NCBI GenBank assembly: GCA_016271365.2
Contig: CM057449.1
Coordinates: 1,562,172,501 to 1,562,236,500 of the forward strand
Length of the DNA stretch: 64,000 bases
Reading direction: 5' to 3'
From: Neoceratodus forsteri
Lineage: Eukaryota > Chordata > Ceratodontiformes > Ceratodontidae
Below the pieces are notes generated by a model. That model worked only from the letters and a program-made list of their open reading frames with translations. It had not been told where the DNA came from and ran no database searches. The first letter of the stretch is position 1. Every line of letters starts with the position of its first letter. Of this stretch, positions 1 through 10,929 are shown piece after piece. The translations under genes and the position numbers were made by a program.

Positions 1-1282
1 TCGAGGTTGTGGACCCCAGGCCTCTTATACGCCTTCCTCCATGCTTCTCAAGGTAAGGAGAGACAAGGCGCAGGTGATCCCTGATAGCCCCCAGACTGGC
101 CCCGCCACTTCAGGTACCCAGATCTCCTCAGCCTCGGCAACAAGCTCCCGAGGCGTCTTCCAGCACGCCCAGACCTGATATCTGTCAATCAGGGGAAGGT
201 ATTGCATCTGGACCGTCAATCCCTGCACCTGACAGCCTGATATCTGAGCGGATAGAGTTTCAGGCTTTGGGTCTCTCTGAGGATGTACTCACAGTAGTGG
301 AAGCATCCAGGAAGGAGTCTACCAGAAAGTGCTACGACTTCAAATGGTAAAGTTTTCCATCTGGTGCCAGGGCAAGGGCCTGGACCCTCTGCCCTGTCCT
401 GTGGTGAGCATTTTAGACTATCTTTGGTCTCTGTCCAGAGTGGGTCTTCGGTTCTCAACCCTTAAGATGCACCTGGCAGCCATCTCTGCTTATTGGGTGC
501 AGGCCAGTTAACAGACGGTGGCACAGGAGAAGGTGGTCTGGCACTGTTTCAAGGCCTCGATCACCTATCCCTCCAGTCACGAGAACTTCCACCTTAAGTG
601 GGATTTACTGCTAGTTTTGGCAAAGCTGATGGGCAAGCCATTCGAACCTATGCACAAGTGTGAGATGTCAAACCTGTCATGGAAGGCGGCCTTCAGGTGG
701 CTATCCACGTCCGCCAGAAGGACTGGGGAGCTCAGGTGCTCTTGTTGGAGTGTCCTTATCTGGTCTTCCACAGGGACAAGGTTCTCTTCTTCACCAGAAA
801 TTCCTCCCAAAGGTGGTGTCAGAGTTTCACCTTAATCAGTTGTTGACTCTGCCTGTGTTCTACCTGAACTACACCTCGGATGCCAAGTACAGGCTCCATA
901 CTCTGGACCTGAGATGTGCTCTCTCGTACTATAAGGAGAGGACGGCGGAAGTTTGAGGAGATGTTTGCCACTTGTTATCTATGCTGAAGCCGCACCTGGC
1001 AGGCCTGCAGCAAAGCAGACAATTGGCAGATGGATTACATTTTGCATTGATCTCTGCTATAGGTTGGTGGATAGGGAGCCTCCCATAGGGCTAAGGGCTC
1101 ATTCCACCCACCATACCACTGCGTCGGTGGCTGCTTCCAGAGACATCCCTATCCAGGAAATCTGCAGGGCTGCTACCTGGAAGACAGCAAACACCTTCAT
1201 CACCCATTACCACATTGACCTTGAGTCATGCCATGATGCTGGTTTTGGGGCCTCAGTTCTCCAGTTTCTGTTCCCAAAGTAG
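1..1282 (+). pseudogene. DIRS B' tyrosine recombinase, 3' part of element, broken
   Basis: This is the start-truncated duplicate of the YR end of element B. The first 230 bases are the methyltransferase-like linker that follows RNase H. From about 240 on, the frames match a DIRS tyrosine recombinase: the N-terminal DNA-binding part (329-511), the catalytic core (518-956), and a C-terminal part (953-1,282) ending with the TF-ITHYHID block that holds the presumed nucleophile Tyr. Several one-base frameshifts break it compared with the second copy, including near 710-800 where the box-I Arg region (RRTGEL) is scrambled. The HxxR box reads HSTH, so the second Arg is lost. It was a recombinase that would integrate circular element DNA and is inactive as read. 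Confidence 0.85.
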
Positions 1283-1640
1283 GGGGTGTGCACCTTGCCT
1301 CCCTCCTCCCAAGAACTGCTAGGTGTCTGCCAACAAGTGTGGATAAGAACATGTCCACATCCCTAGAAAACAAGTTACTCATCTGTAACAGTAGTTCTAG
1401 GAGTGTTATATTGTTCATCCACACTGGCCACCTGACCTCCAGCCTGTGATGCACAATCTTGCTTCCAGCGGGCTAAGATCTGGCATCATGGGGCGGATCC
1501 GAGGTTATACCACCGGGTGGGTGGGAGGAGCCAGCTTGAAGACCTTCTGGCCAGATTTAAAGGGGAAAGGGACATGCCAACAAGTGTGGATGAACAACAT
1601 ATACCACTCCTAGAAGTACTGTTACAGGTGAGTAACCTGT
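1283..1640 (+). repeat. DIRS B' internal complementary region and right ITR
   Basis: After the YR stop, 1,320-1,425 is the ICR. It joins a segment complementary to the left outer end of B (TGGATAAGAACATGTCC) to one complementary to the right outer end (GTAACAGTAGTTCTAGGAG). The right ITR follows at about 1,440-1,640. Its inverted partner is the left ITR of B at 22,120-22,300 in the second unit. No gene is seen here. Confidence 0.82.
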
Positions 1641-2130
1641 TACTCTTGAGTACTGCTCCATATCAGATCCTCACCACGAATGCTTCAGGATCAGGATGGG
1701 GAGCCCACCTGGGAACTCTTCAGAAACAAGGCACGTGGAACCAGGTGGAGCGCACTTTGCATATAAATGTCCTGGAAATGAAAGTGGTCCTATATGGATT
1801 CCAAGCCTCCAGAACCACATGTACCCAGGTCCTTGTTAATGCAGATGGACTGTGTCAGTATGATGCATTAGATCAACAAACAAGGAGGGACTAATTTTTA
1901 CCCACTCTGCAGGAAGCCATGAGTTTGGTATTGGGCTGTGGACACAGTCTAGAGCTATCAGTAGGATATGTTCCAGGCGCCCAAAATGTTTTGGCAGGCC
2001 AAATTAAGCAGGTCACAGTCCAGGATGCATGAGTGGGAACAGCTGACCTCAGTGGTCAACAACCTATTTGAATGATTGAGTCATCCAGAGTTGGACCTTT
2101 TGTGTCCCCACACAGTGCAAAACTGCAGAG
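1641..2130 (+). pseudogene. DIRS H' RNase H fragment (duplicate)
   Basis: This is the duplicate of 28,764-29,254. The frame 1,670-1,894 shows the DIRS RNase H order: TTNASGSGWGAHLG near the first acidic position (usual TTDAS, here Asn), NVLEMK with the conserved Glu, then a Q-x-D position. It is broken at about 1,810 by a one-base loss relative to the second copy. The next block (INKQGG-like, then REAMS) continues out of frame to about 2,000, followed by the VPGAQNVLA block. The fragment is bounded on both sides by other DIRS elements. Non-functional. Confidence 0.8.
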
Positions 2131-2300
2131 TTCTAGAATGTAGACATGTTCTTCAATCCACACTGTTTGGCATGTCTCTTTCCTCTTTAAATCTTGCCAG
2201 ATGGTCTGAAGCTGGCTCCTCCCACCTAGGTAGTATATCCCTCGGCTCCACCCCTTGATGCCAGATCTTCCTTTCCACTGGAAGATTGGTTCCCTCCTTG
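2131..2300 (+). repeat. Left ITR of DIRS C'
   Basis: It starts TTCTAGAATGTAGACATG and is the imperfect reverse complement of 7,655-7,840, with shared blocks such as GGGACATGCCAAA read inverted. It adjoins H' RNase H sequence on the left. Confidence 0.8.
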
Positions 2301-2439
2301 TTGCTCCCGCATTGAGTAGGCCCTGCGAACAAATCCTCAAATTACTTACCTAAACTTTAACTCATTCGAGTTTCTCCTCATCATTTTGTAATTGCAACCA
2401 CAATAGAGGACAAATCCTCACCGGGTTCGCTGGTGCCTT

Positions 2440-4682
2440 ATAGGCAGAAATATCTCCTACCAACCCGCATACCTTGTGCATTTACTGCCTGGGCCATGCT
2501 CGCAGCAACCAGGCTTGCGACTTCTGTCTGCGTTCCTGCCTAACGTTCTGGACGATCATCTCGCAGAGCTACAGCTCAGCTGACTGGAGAAATGGAACCC
2601 ACCAGTCAAATCTAAAGAGGCCCATTGGGTGAGCTCCTCGGCTGCGGGATCTACTGAACAATTTGAACAGATGAAGGCTTTCGAGGAGGAGGAGGTGGCT
2701 CGGGCTACTGATCAGTCCTCTTCTGCTTTGGTCTTCGTCCTGCTCAAATTGGGCTCTGCCTTTTCAGCTCCTTCAAGGAGTTGTGCCAGTCTCTCCTGAC
2801 CAGAGGGAGGGCCTGTTGGGTGCGCACGTCTCCTTCTCCCGTAAGAAGGATAAGTAGTCTAGAGAGGAATCGTCTCATCAACAACGTTCTTGGGATGGAG
2901 AGAGGTCTCGGTCCCAGGAATCTGCTGTTTCAACTTCGGTCAGAATTGCAGCCTCGGCCACTGGCTTCACGTTACCCCCTCATCAGGCCAGCCAGCTAAG
3001 ACGTGGGACAACAACCCAGTTGAAATTATCGACCCCATCAACCTGTTGTCACTTGATGAGGCCAACAATTCCTTGTTCAGGACTCCAGTCCTGACTGGAC
3101 CTACCAAGGAGGAGACCCAAATGGCTGGGAACCTCTTCACGGTCCCTGTCCCTGACCTGGAGGAGCCACTGTTCTCCCTGGCTCCTTCTGAGCACTCCTG
3201 TCAGTCCCCCCGATGGTTGCGGTGTCTGACACTTTCGACCGACAGGCCGAAGAAATCCCACAAATGCCATTCAGGGCATTCTAAAAAGTGGTGCCACCAC
3301 CATTCATCCTCATCCTCCTCAGAAGAGGAGAGGCTAGCATAATTGTGCCAGTACTACGAGGACCTGACGTGGCAACAGTTGATGTTGGCAGGTTTGAAGT
3401 CGACTCCGGCTTCCACGCCAGCCATCATTTGGCTGTCACCCTTTGGACCGACGCTGACTCCTCCGGAGCAGGTCGACACCATCCCTCTGCCCACTGTGCC
3501 GGTGAAGACCCTCCCAGCTCAGCTGAAACTGGCTTCTCCACCAGTTCCTGTGGAGCCACCACCTAAGCAGCCTCCCTCCGGGGCTCCTGCCAAGGAGTCT
3601 TGGCCCACTATGGGTCTTTCACACAGGTTGTCTGTCATCCTCACTCCCGACCGCCCCGAGGAGAAGGTGACATGGGTGGTAGCCGATTTACCCGGACTCC
3701 AAGGACTCCAACTTGCATTCATGTCCATGGACGATGAATCTATAGGTTCTCTCGGTGAGGAAGGTCCTGCTTCCTTCATGGGCATCCTCCATCTCATCTC
3801 TGAATCTACAGGGATGCCCTTGGAGCCCATTAAAAAACGGGCCGAATATCCCCTAACAGATATCCTGAAGAGGGAAGGTTCCCCGACAGAGGCCTTTCCT
3901 GTGGCCGAAGCCATTGTTGGCCCGGCCTTGGAGCTGTGGCAGCACCCAGCCTCCTGCCCTATGCCCTCAGCCCAAATGGCCCGCAAGTATGCGGTTCTCA
4001 TCGGCTCCCTTTTGGGATTCACAGAGCACCCCTTAGCTGAGGGGTTGGTGACTGAGTCTGTGTTTCGGTGCTCGGGTAATTCGGGAGATACTGATAGACC
4101 GCTGACAGAGTCCAGGAAACTGTACCATTCTGCCAAGAAAGTCTATGCTGCCTCTTCGCTTGGCATTTGTCAAGCGAGCTCAGTTGTCATCATGGCATAT
4201 TTTTTTCATGCCCTCTTGGGCTCTCTGGATGAGATACTTCCTCATCTTCCCGCAGACCTCCAGACCACGGTCAAGCAGGTCTGTGACCAGGGTCGTGCTG
4301 TTGCCAAACAGCAACTCCAGACAACTCTGGTCTTGCGCCACAGTGGCGGCCTCAGTCGCCATGCACTGCAGGGCCTGGCTGATCATCTCAACCTTCACGG
4401 CAGACACTCAGCACAAATTGACAGACATGCCCTTCCTGTGTACCGACTTATTCGGTCCAGGAGTTGACTGTCACCTCAAGTGCATCGAGAAGTCCAGTGC
4501 CACCTTGGACTCCGTTACTTCTGCCCAGAAGGAATCTCAGAGTTCCAAAAAGCAGAATAGAAAGTCCTTTTGGCCTTCTGCCCCTGCGGCCAAGCAGATC
4601 CAGTTTCAATCTGGGCAGCAACAGCGGCAGGCTCAATCTTGGTGCCCTCGGCCCAAGTCAGGGGCTTTGTTGGCCCTGTAAG
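2440..4682 (+). pseudogene. DIRS C' Gag-like protein, broken
   Basis: Gag of the DIRS element, presumed to bind and package the RNA. An N-terminal Cys/His cluster at 2,466-2,545 resembles the CLGHxHDxQxC motif of the other copies. A low-complexity Ser/Pro-rich stretch follows, then the longest open piece, 374 codons at 3,343-4,467, holding the conserved Gag core (LELWQHPAS and LPADLQTTVKQV blocks). The C-terminal basic, Gln-rich part is at 4,470-4,682. Several frameshifts are present. Copy 2 has the same core at 30,024-31,614 with differences in short patches (for example 3,650-3,720), so some breaks may be sequencing errors. Confidence 0.78.
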
Positions 4683-4689
4683 CCTGAAG

Positions 4690-5690
4690 GAAAAGGTCAC
4701 AGTAGCCCCTCCTCTGGACCCTCTTACAAGCCTGCACAGTGATGGGATGGGAGTTGCCAACCCTTACCCATCACACACCCACTCTAGGTCTCACTCCCAT
4801 GGGGGCAGCTCTCACTTCCTTTCTGCCTGGTCTGCTGTCATAACGGACAGATGGGTCTTGGAAGTGGCTGGCCAGGGGCTGTCTCTGGAATTAGAGCAGT
4901 TGGGGGGCTGGTGCCCCATTCTAGATCTGTATGAACTGAACCAGTTTCTCAGGTCTCGCACCTTCAGGATGGTAACTCTTTGTCAGGTCATACCATCTCT
5001 TGGGCAGAACATGTGGTTTTGCTCCCTGGATCTGTAGGATGCGTTCTTCCACATCCCGATCCTTCCATCACACCAAAGGTTCTTCCACTTCTGAGCAGAG
5101 GGAACCCTCTATGAGTTCCAAGCCATGTCGTTCGGCCTGTCATTGGCCCCCAGGGTCTTCACCAAATGCATTGCAGTGGTGGCAGCCCATCTTGAGGTTG
5201 AGGGGTCAGAGTGTACCCCTATCTGGGTGATTGGCTCATAGCATGTCCTCCAGATTGGAGGTGGAGATCAGGGATCTGGCCCTTCAGACCTGCATCGAAC
5301 TTGGTTTCCTGATCAATGAGGCCAAGTCAGAACTCAGTACCTTTGCAGGTGATCTGCTTCATCAGAGCAGAACTTGACTCTTGCTGAGCCAGAGCCAGAC
5401 TCCCAGTGGACAGGCGGAGGTTTTCTCCTCCTTTGCCCATCATTTCTGGTTGGGCACTTGTGTCCTGCCGGGACTTCCTGCGATGTCTGGGTTACATGGT
5501 GGCCTGCCTCCATGGTCCAGTGGCATATCGCCCCTTTAATGGAACTGGCTTCCCAGTGGACTCAGCAACACAGTCATTTTGACCAGCTGGTCACTGTGAC
5601 CCAGAAGATATTGGATTCCTTCCAATGGTGGACCATCCTGGAACATCTGCAGGTGGGGATCCCGTTTGTCCGCCCTGAGCCAACGATCAT
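4690..5690 (+). pseudogene. DIRS C' reverse transcriptase, dead active site
   Basis: RT pieces in order: the entry motif around TDRWVLEV (4,840-4,870), LRSRTFRMVTL (4,950-4,985), a DAFFHIPI block (5,038-5,070, preceded by a stop), the FGLSLAPRVFTKC block (5,132-5,170), and the active site at 5,220, which reads YLGDWL instead of YLDDWL. The first catalytic Asp is therefore Gly. The same change is in copy 2 at 32,357, so it predates the duplication and is not a read error. Frameshifts surround the active site. The thumb and connection lead into RNase H near 5,690. Confidence 0.8.
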
Positions 5691-6425
5691 CCTAACAACC
5701 AATGTGCCTCTCACAGGCTGGGATGCCCACCTAGGTATTCATAGAGTTAGCGGGCTGTGGATCCCCGAGGAGTCCTGATGTCACATCAACCTGCTGGCGC
5801 TGACTGCATTCACTCCGTTTCTTCGGGGTCAGGTGGTGCAGGTCCAGATGGACAATACCATGACCATGTACTATCTCAGCAAGCAGGGTGGCATGCACTC
5901 CCATCCTCTGTGCAGGGAAGCACTCTGCATCTGGACCCTCATGAGCCGATGGGAGGCAGATCTCCTAGCCATCTATGTGGCAAGAGCCTCAAATCAACTG
6001 GCAGACGCCCTCAGCCGTGTGGGTAAGGTGTCCTATGAGTGATCTCTCCTTCCAGAGGTAGTACACAGCCTGTTCTCCCAGTGAGGCACCCCTCTTGTGG
6101 ACCTGTTTGCCTCCAGGAGAACACAAAGCCGAGGCTATTCCATGCCTGACCCCCTCAGCAAGACTCGCTAAAGAGGGATGCATTCTCCAGGCCATGGACT
6201 TCAGGCCTCTTCTATGCCATCCGTCCACTTTCCTTGGCCCACAAAGTGCTCCTCAAGTTCAAGAGAGACAAGGCACAGGTGATCCTGGTGGCACCAGACT
6301 GGCCTCGCCAGCTTTGGTACCCCAATCTCCTCAGCCTCAGCAACAAGCTCCCGAGGCGTCTTCCACCTGCTCTCCTGTCAGTCAGGAAAGGTCTTATACC
6401 TGGACCTTCAATCCCTGCACCCTGA
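5690..6425 (+). pseudogene. DIRS C' RNase H and methyltransferase-like linker
   Basis: RNase H normally removes the RNA strand after cDNA synthesis. TTNVPLTGWDAHLG at 5,695-5,737 is the first block, with Asp replaced by Asn. VQVQMDNTMTMYYL at 5,830-5,875 holds the third acidic residue, and ADALSR with the last Asp is near 6,002-6,018. The linker then shows DLFAS-like coding around 6,100 and the ILVAPDWPR signature near 6,280-6,308. This linker has been described in DIRS elements as a Dam-like methyltransferase domain. The frame changes at least three times. Confidence 0.75.
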
Positions 6426-6429
6426 CATC

Positions 6430-7473
6430 CTGGTTCCTGGGGCTAGAGTTCCAGGCTTTGGGACTCTCCGAAGATGTCCTCACTGTAGTGGAGGCATCCA
6501 GGAAGGACTCGACCAGGAAGTGCTATACCTTCAAATGAAAGAGATTCTCCATTTGGTGTCAGGGCAGAGGCCTGGACACATTGTCCTGCCGATACTAGCA
6601 TTCTTGATTACCTTTGGTTTCTGTCAAAGGGGTCTTCGGTCTACAACCCTTAAGGTGCATATGGCAGCAATATCTACTTACCAGGTGCGGGCCAGTCAAC
6701 AGAGGGTGGTACAGGAGAAGGTGGTCTGACGTTTCTTTAAAGGCCTTGACCATATTTCCTCTCAGATGTGTGAACCATCACCACCATGGGATTTACTGCT
6801 GGTATTGCCAAAGCTCATGGGCAAGCCATTCGAACCAATGCGCAGGAGTGAGATGTAACACTTTGTCATGGAAGACCACCTTTCTGGTGGCTATCACGTC
6901 AGCCAGAAGGACTGGGGAGCTCCAGGTGCTCTTTGTTGAGTCTCCTTACCTGGTCTTCCACAGGGACAAGGTTGTCCTGTACCCCAACCCGAAGTTCCTT
7001 CCAAAGGTTGTGTCGGAGTTTCAGCTGAAGCAAGTGATGACTGCTGGTGTATTACCCCAGTTACACCTCGGATGCTGAGTACAGGCTCCTTACTTTGGAC
7101 CTGGGGCAGCTCTCTTATTACAAGAAGCATCACGGCTGAAGTTCGGGAAAGGTTCACCAGCTGTTTGTCACCTACGCTGAAGCTGCACCTGGCAGACCTG
7201 CAACTAAGCGGACAATTGGCAGATGGATTACATCTACATTGATCTCTGTTACAGGTTGGTGGGTAGGGAGCCTCCTGTAGGATATGGGTTCATTCCACCT
7301 GCCATACTGCCTGCGTCGGTGGCTGCTTCTAGGGATGTCCCTATCCAGGATATCTGCAGGGCTGCTACCTGGAAATCAGCAAATACCTTCATTTCCCATT
7401 ACCACATCAACCTAGAGTCAGCCGGGATGCTGGTTTTGGGGCCTCAGTTTTCCAATCTCTGTCCCATAAGTAG
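6430..7473 (+). pseudogene. DIRS C' tyrosine recombinase, broken
   Basis: The blocks follow the usual DIRS YR order: EASRKDSTRKCYTFK start (6,490-6,538), LRSTTLKVHMAAIS (6,635-6,680), LVAITSARRTGELQVL with the box-I Arg (6,888-6,935), VFHRDKVVLYPNPKFLPKVVSEF (6,955-7,020), TIGRWI (7,210-7,230), and a C-terminal IQDICRAATWKSANTF block with HYHIN carrying the presumed Tyr nucleophile (7,341-7,415). The HxxR region near 7,291-7,302 no longer shows its Arg. Frameshifts split it into at least four frames. It ends at the stop at 7,471. Confidence 0.82.
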
Positions 7474-7509
7474 GGGGTGTGCACCTAGCCTCCATCCTCC
7501 CAGAGAATT

Positions 7510-7840
7510 GGTAGGAGTCTGCCAAACAGTGTGAATAGAACAACATATCTATATTCCTAGAAAAACTGGTTACTCACCTGTAGCAGTAGTTCTAGGAGTG
7601 GTATATGTTGTTCATCCACATGGACCCACCCGACCTCCCTGGCTTCGACGCACAACCCCCTGCTTCCAGCAGGCCAGATCTGGTGTCAAAGGGTGGAACC
7701 GAGAGATATACCACTCAGGTGGGTGGGAGGAGGAGCCAGCTTTCAGACCATCCGGCAAGATTTACAGGGAAAAGGGACATGCCAAATAGTGTGAATGAAC
7801 AACATATACCACTCCTAGAACTGCTGTTATAGGTGACTAA
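7510..7840 (+). repeat. DIRS C' ICR and right ITR
   Basis: The ICR at 7,515-7,620 joins the complements of both outer ends: ATTCCTAGAA from the left end, then GTAGTTCTAGGAGTGG from the right end. The right ITR follows at 7,655-7,840 and pairs with 2,131-2,300. No gene is seen in these 330 bases. Confidence 0.8.
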
Positions 7841-8038
7841 CCTGCCTTTTCTGCTCTCTTGCTCCAGGGCCTGGAGTCTTCTGGTGAGGTGCATCCTCCC
7901 TTTCCTGGAAAGGGAGGTTTCTATATGCCATCCCTGCCTTTCCGCTAATTCAGAGTACTACTCAAGCTGAAGATGGAGGGGCAACTCTAATACTCATTGC
8001 TCCTTTATGGCCTTGGCAGATATGGTATCCCATGCTGC
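7841..8038 (+). pseudogene. DIRS H' linker fragment up to the duplication edge
   Basis: After C' the H element resumes with FCSLAPGP-like coding and a LERE-V/F-P stretch, then the LIAPLWP-Q-WYP signature of the methyltransferase-like linker (8,000-8,030). It stops at 8,038 where the copy-2 equivalent (35,170) carries on into the YR gene. The sequence from 8,039 is unrelated gypsy DNA. Confidence 0.78.
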
Positions 8039-8059
8039 GATCGAAGGAAGAGAGGTGGG

Positions 8060-8344
8060 AGAGTTCCATATACAGAAATAATATGCCATAGTTGTCTTGG
8101 AAAAGGGCATATTGTAAGGACTGCTCAAATAAAATATCTTGATTTAGCACATCTTGCCCTAGCAAATTTTGGGTATGTGACCTCTGTGGGTATTGGGGAA
8201 CAACAGACTTTGGGTTTGCTAGACTCAGGCAGTATACAGACTTTGATCAGGGCTGATCTAGCACTGAATATGCCCCAGAGTGATTCAAATACTACTGTGC
8301 GGTGTGTACATGGAGACACACCGATACCCTACAGCATGTCTTAA
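8060..8344 (+). pseudogene. Gypsy gag end and aspartic protease
   Basis: The open piece 7,997-8,344 begins in DIRS sequence and crosses the junction. From 8,060 it shows a degenerate zinc knuckle (CHSCLGKGHI, with the last Cys lost) and then LGLLDSGSIQTLIR at about 8,213-8,252, the D-S-G active site of a retropepsin-type protease. The protease would process the Gag-Pol polyprotein. The downstream half is lost to frame breaks; 8,345-8,770 holds only a weakly recognisable, probably linker, coding stretch with an open frame at 8,448-8,690. Confidence 0.68.
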
Positions 8345-8779
8345 TATAACTGTAGATAATGAATGCCATGACATGTTGGTAGGCTTTGTTCCAGAACTCC
8401 CAGTACCTGTCATTGTTGAGGCAAGACTTTCCTCATTTTGACCTTTAATGCAGCAGCAGAAGACTTCTACAGGAACTGTTAATGTGGTTACTAGGTCCCA
8501 GGCCAAAACACAAGACTTACAGGAAGTCTTTCCTTTTGATAATGGTTATTTTGAGACTGTCAGTAAGGACAAAAGTCCAAGAAGACTAGGCGAAGAAAAA
8601 AAGACTTGGAATGAAAATCATCAGGCTAAAGGTCAACTTAATATCCCAGAGACTCTAATGCAAGATATTGTACAGGACCAAAATCGATGAATCTTTAACA
8701 TCTTTATTTTTACAGGTGGACAAGGTTGGACATCCTGGACAATCTTGATTTATTATCAAAAGCAGTATCCTGTATAGAG

Positions 8780-9870
8780 TTGTTGTAGAGCCTGGTACAA
8801 ATGAGGAACTGAACAGTTAGTGGTACCCAGTAAATATGAGGAACAGATAATGCACTTGGCACATGATATCCCCATGGCTGGTCATGAAGGTAGAGACAGG
8901 ACAGTACAACGATTTTATCTCGATTCAGTTGGCCAGGGTCCACCAGGATGTTGCGCCTATTGTAGATCCTGCCCCAGTGCCAATTGGCTGCCAAAGGAGG
9001 GAAGAAGATATGGTGCCCCTACAACCTTTACCATATGCAACTATTCCATTTGACAGGGTGGCAATGGATGTGGTGGGATCCTTATTAAAAAGTTCTAGGG
9101 GAATCAGTATATTTAGTCATTTGTGACTACACAACCAGGTACCAGAAGCAATACCAATGAGGATGGTTACTGCCCTTCGTATTGCAGAAGAACTGGCAAA
9201 AGTCTTCAGCAGGATGGGAATACCGAGGTTATCCTGACAGACCGTGGTAGTAATTTTCCTCCATCATGCTGCAAGAACTATACAAATTGCTAGGGTATCT
9301 GCTGTTAGAACATCCCATGCCATCCCCAAACTGATGGGTTAGTGGAAAGATTTAACAAGACAATGAAATGTTAGCTTCAGAAGTATATGTAGGAGGAAGG
9401 CCGGACTGGGATAAATTTTTGCCCTATTTGCTGTTTGCCTTATAGAGGTGCCTCAGACTACTACAGGGTTATCCCCTTACCATGTTATATGGGCATAACC
9501 CTAGGGTCCCTTAGATGTAAAAGAGCATTGGGAACAGGGGTCTAATGTAGCATGCAAAAATATACTTGAATACATGACTGCATTGAGGAAAAGGCTAGTG
9601 AAATATGTGACTATAGCCCATCAAAATGTCGACCAGAAACAACTCAAAGAGAAAGAACATTATGATATGGGCTTAAAACATAAGCATTTGAACCTGGGGA
9701 AAAAGTGTTGTTATTGTTACCTCCACTGAAAATAAATTGCTCATGCGTTGGCAAGGACCATGTGTGATCTTACACCAGTTAGGCACAGTAAACTATGCCA
9801 TTGAGATGCCAGGCATAGACCGTAAAAGAATTTACCATGCCCCAACCTGCTGAGAAAATGGGTAGAAAAT
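8780..9870 (+). pseudogene. Gypsy integrase (HHCC, DDE core), upstream of RT
   Basis: The zinc-binding part has the two His (LAHD and AGHEG, 8,854-8,890) and a CRSC pair (about 8,962-8,973). The catalytic core then shows VAMDVVGS with the first Asp (about 9,060), LTDRGSNF with the second Asp (9,233-9,255) and LVERFNK with the Glu (9,337-9,357). A TTTGLSPYH block (about 9,458-9,482) and a C-terminal MRWQGPC-like block (about 9,742-9,770) follow. It would insert the cDNA into the genome. Many stops and frameshifts. Its position before RT is what makes the element unusual. Confidence 0.78.
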
Positions 9871-10009
9871 AGAAACCCCAGTGTTGATATATCCAGACCA
9901 ATCCTGATAGAGCAGAGCTAGATATAGTATATGACAGGATTGATAAATCTGTTTCTGACACTAAAGTGCATATCAATCCTGACTTAAACCCTGCAGAGAT
10001 TAGAGATTG

Positions 10010-10865
10010 ATCATCTATTGGAGTATTTAGCACGATATCTCACAAAGAATCCAGGGAGAGCCAAAGGTGTAGTCTATGAGATCAGAGTTACCCAAACCAA
10101 ACCAATTCATCAGAAGCTATATAGATTACCAAAAAGATCAGGCCAGACGTAATGGCTGAGATAAAACAAATGGAACAAGCAGGAGTGATAGTTCCTTCAC
10201 ACAGTCCTTGGTCCTCTCCATTAGTGGTCATGCATAAAAGGAAGGGGGCATCAGGTTATGCTTAGATTTTAGGAAAATGAATGAAGTATCTGAGTTTGAT
10301 GGGTATCCGATGCCCGCATCGATGATCTCCTTGATCAGATTGGGTCTGCAAGATACATAAGCACTTTAGATTTAACAAAAGGGTATTGGCAGATTCCATT
10401 TGGCCCAAAAACCAAGCATTAACTGCCTTCTGTACCCTCTTGGTCTATATCAGTTCACTACAGTGCTGTTCGCCTGCATGGTGCCCTAGCTACCTTTCAA
10501 TGGTACATGGATCATGTCTTGAGACCTCACAAGGCTATAGTGCTGCCTATTTGGATGATGTGGTCATCTATAGCCCCGACTGGGAGACTCATCTATTACA
10601 GCTTAGTGCTGTGATACAAAGCATCCAGGATGCTGGAATGACAATTAACCTGTCCAAATGTGCTATAGCTAAGACAGAAACACGCTATCTGGGGTTCATT
10701 ATTGGACATGGGAGGATTAAACCAGCAGTAGATAAAATTGAAGCTGTGACTAACAGTCCCCTACCCATAATGAAGCACCATTTCAGGTCTTTCCTTGGTC
10801 TGGCAAGTTATTATAGATGCTTAGTCACTGGATTTTTCACACCATTGCTGCTACTCTCATAGATC
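10010..10865 (+). pseudogene. Gypsy reverse transcriptase
   Basis: Ty3/gypsy RT landmarks in order: the KLYRLP entry block (about 10,110-10,130), LDLTKGYWQIP (10,367-10,400), the LHGA-ATFQ block (about 10,472-10,500), the intact active site YLDDVVIYS (10,548-10,574), then KCAIAKTETRYLGFIIG (10,657-10,710) and the FLGLASYYR thumb block (10,790-10,820). The longest open piece is 10,386-10,862, 158 codons. The catalytic Asp pair survives, but the 5' half is frameshifted. Confidence 0.85.
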
Positions 10866-10929
10866 TGACCAAAACCATTTCCCAATAAAGTGAAGTGGAG
10901 TCCCACCTGTGATGAGGCATATAACAAAA

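Larger units (their letters stand above)
2131..7840 (+). mobile_element. DIRS retrotransposon C' (first copy), full-length but broken
   Basis: This is a complete DIRS layout of 5.7 kb: left ITR, gag, RT, RNase H, methyltransferase-like linker, YR, ICR, right ITR. It is inserted in H' RNase H/linker sequence; the H reading resumes at 7,841. DIRS elements replicate through a circular DNA intermediate integrated by their own tyrosine recombinase and leave no LTRs or target duplication, which fits the ends seen. It belongs to the same family as B, since the ITRs and proteins are alike. All reading frames are interrupted. Confidence 0.88.
1..8038 (+). repeat. Direct repeat, copy 1 (matches 27,110-35,170)
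   Basis: Base 1 aligns with 27,110 and base 8,038 with 35,170. The match runs without rearrangement through four stacked element pieces: the tail of DIRS B, RNase H of DIRS H, all of DIRS C, and the next part of H. Because the nested junctions are shared, a block that already contained the nest was copied. Copy 2 continues H after 35,170, whereas copy 1 changes to gypsy sequence at 8,039. Long identical stretches (2,781-2,999 against 29,915-30,133) alternate with patches dense in one-base indels. It could be a real tandem duplication or an assembly duplication. Confidence 0.93.

Noticed and set aside
3519..4136. 205-codon open frame on the minus strand
   Set aside because: It is antisense to the Gag core of C', has no recognisable motif, and its counterpart in the second copy (30,830-31,286) is broken by the same small indels. 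Shadow frame.
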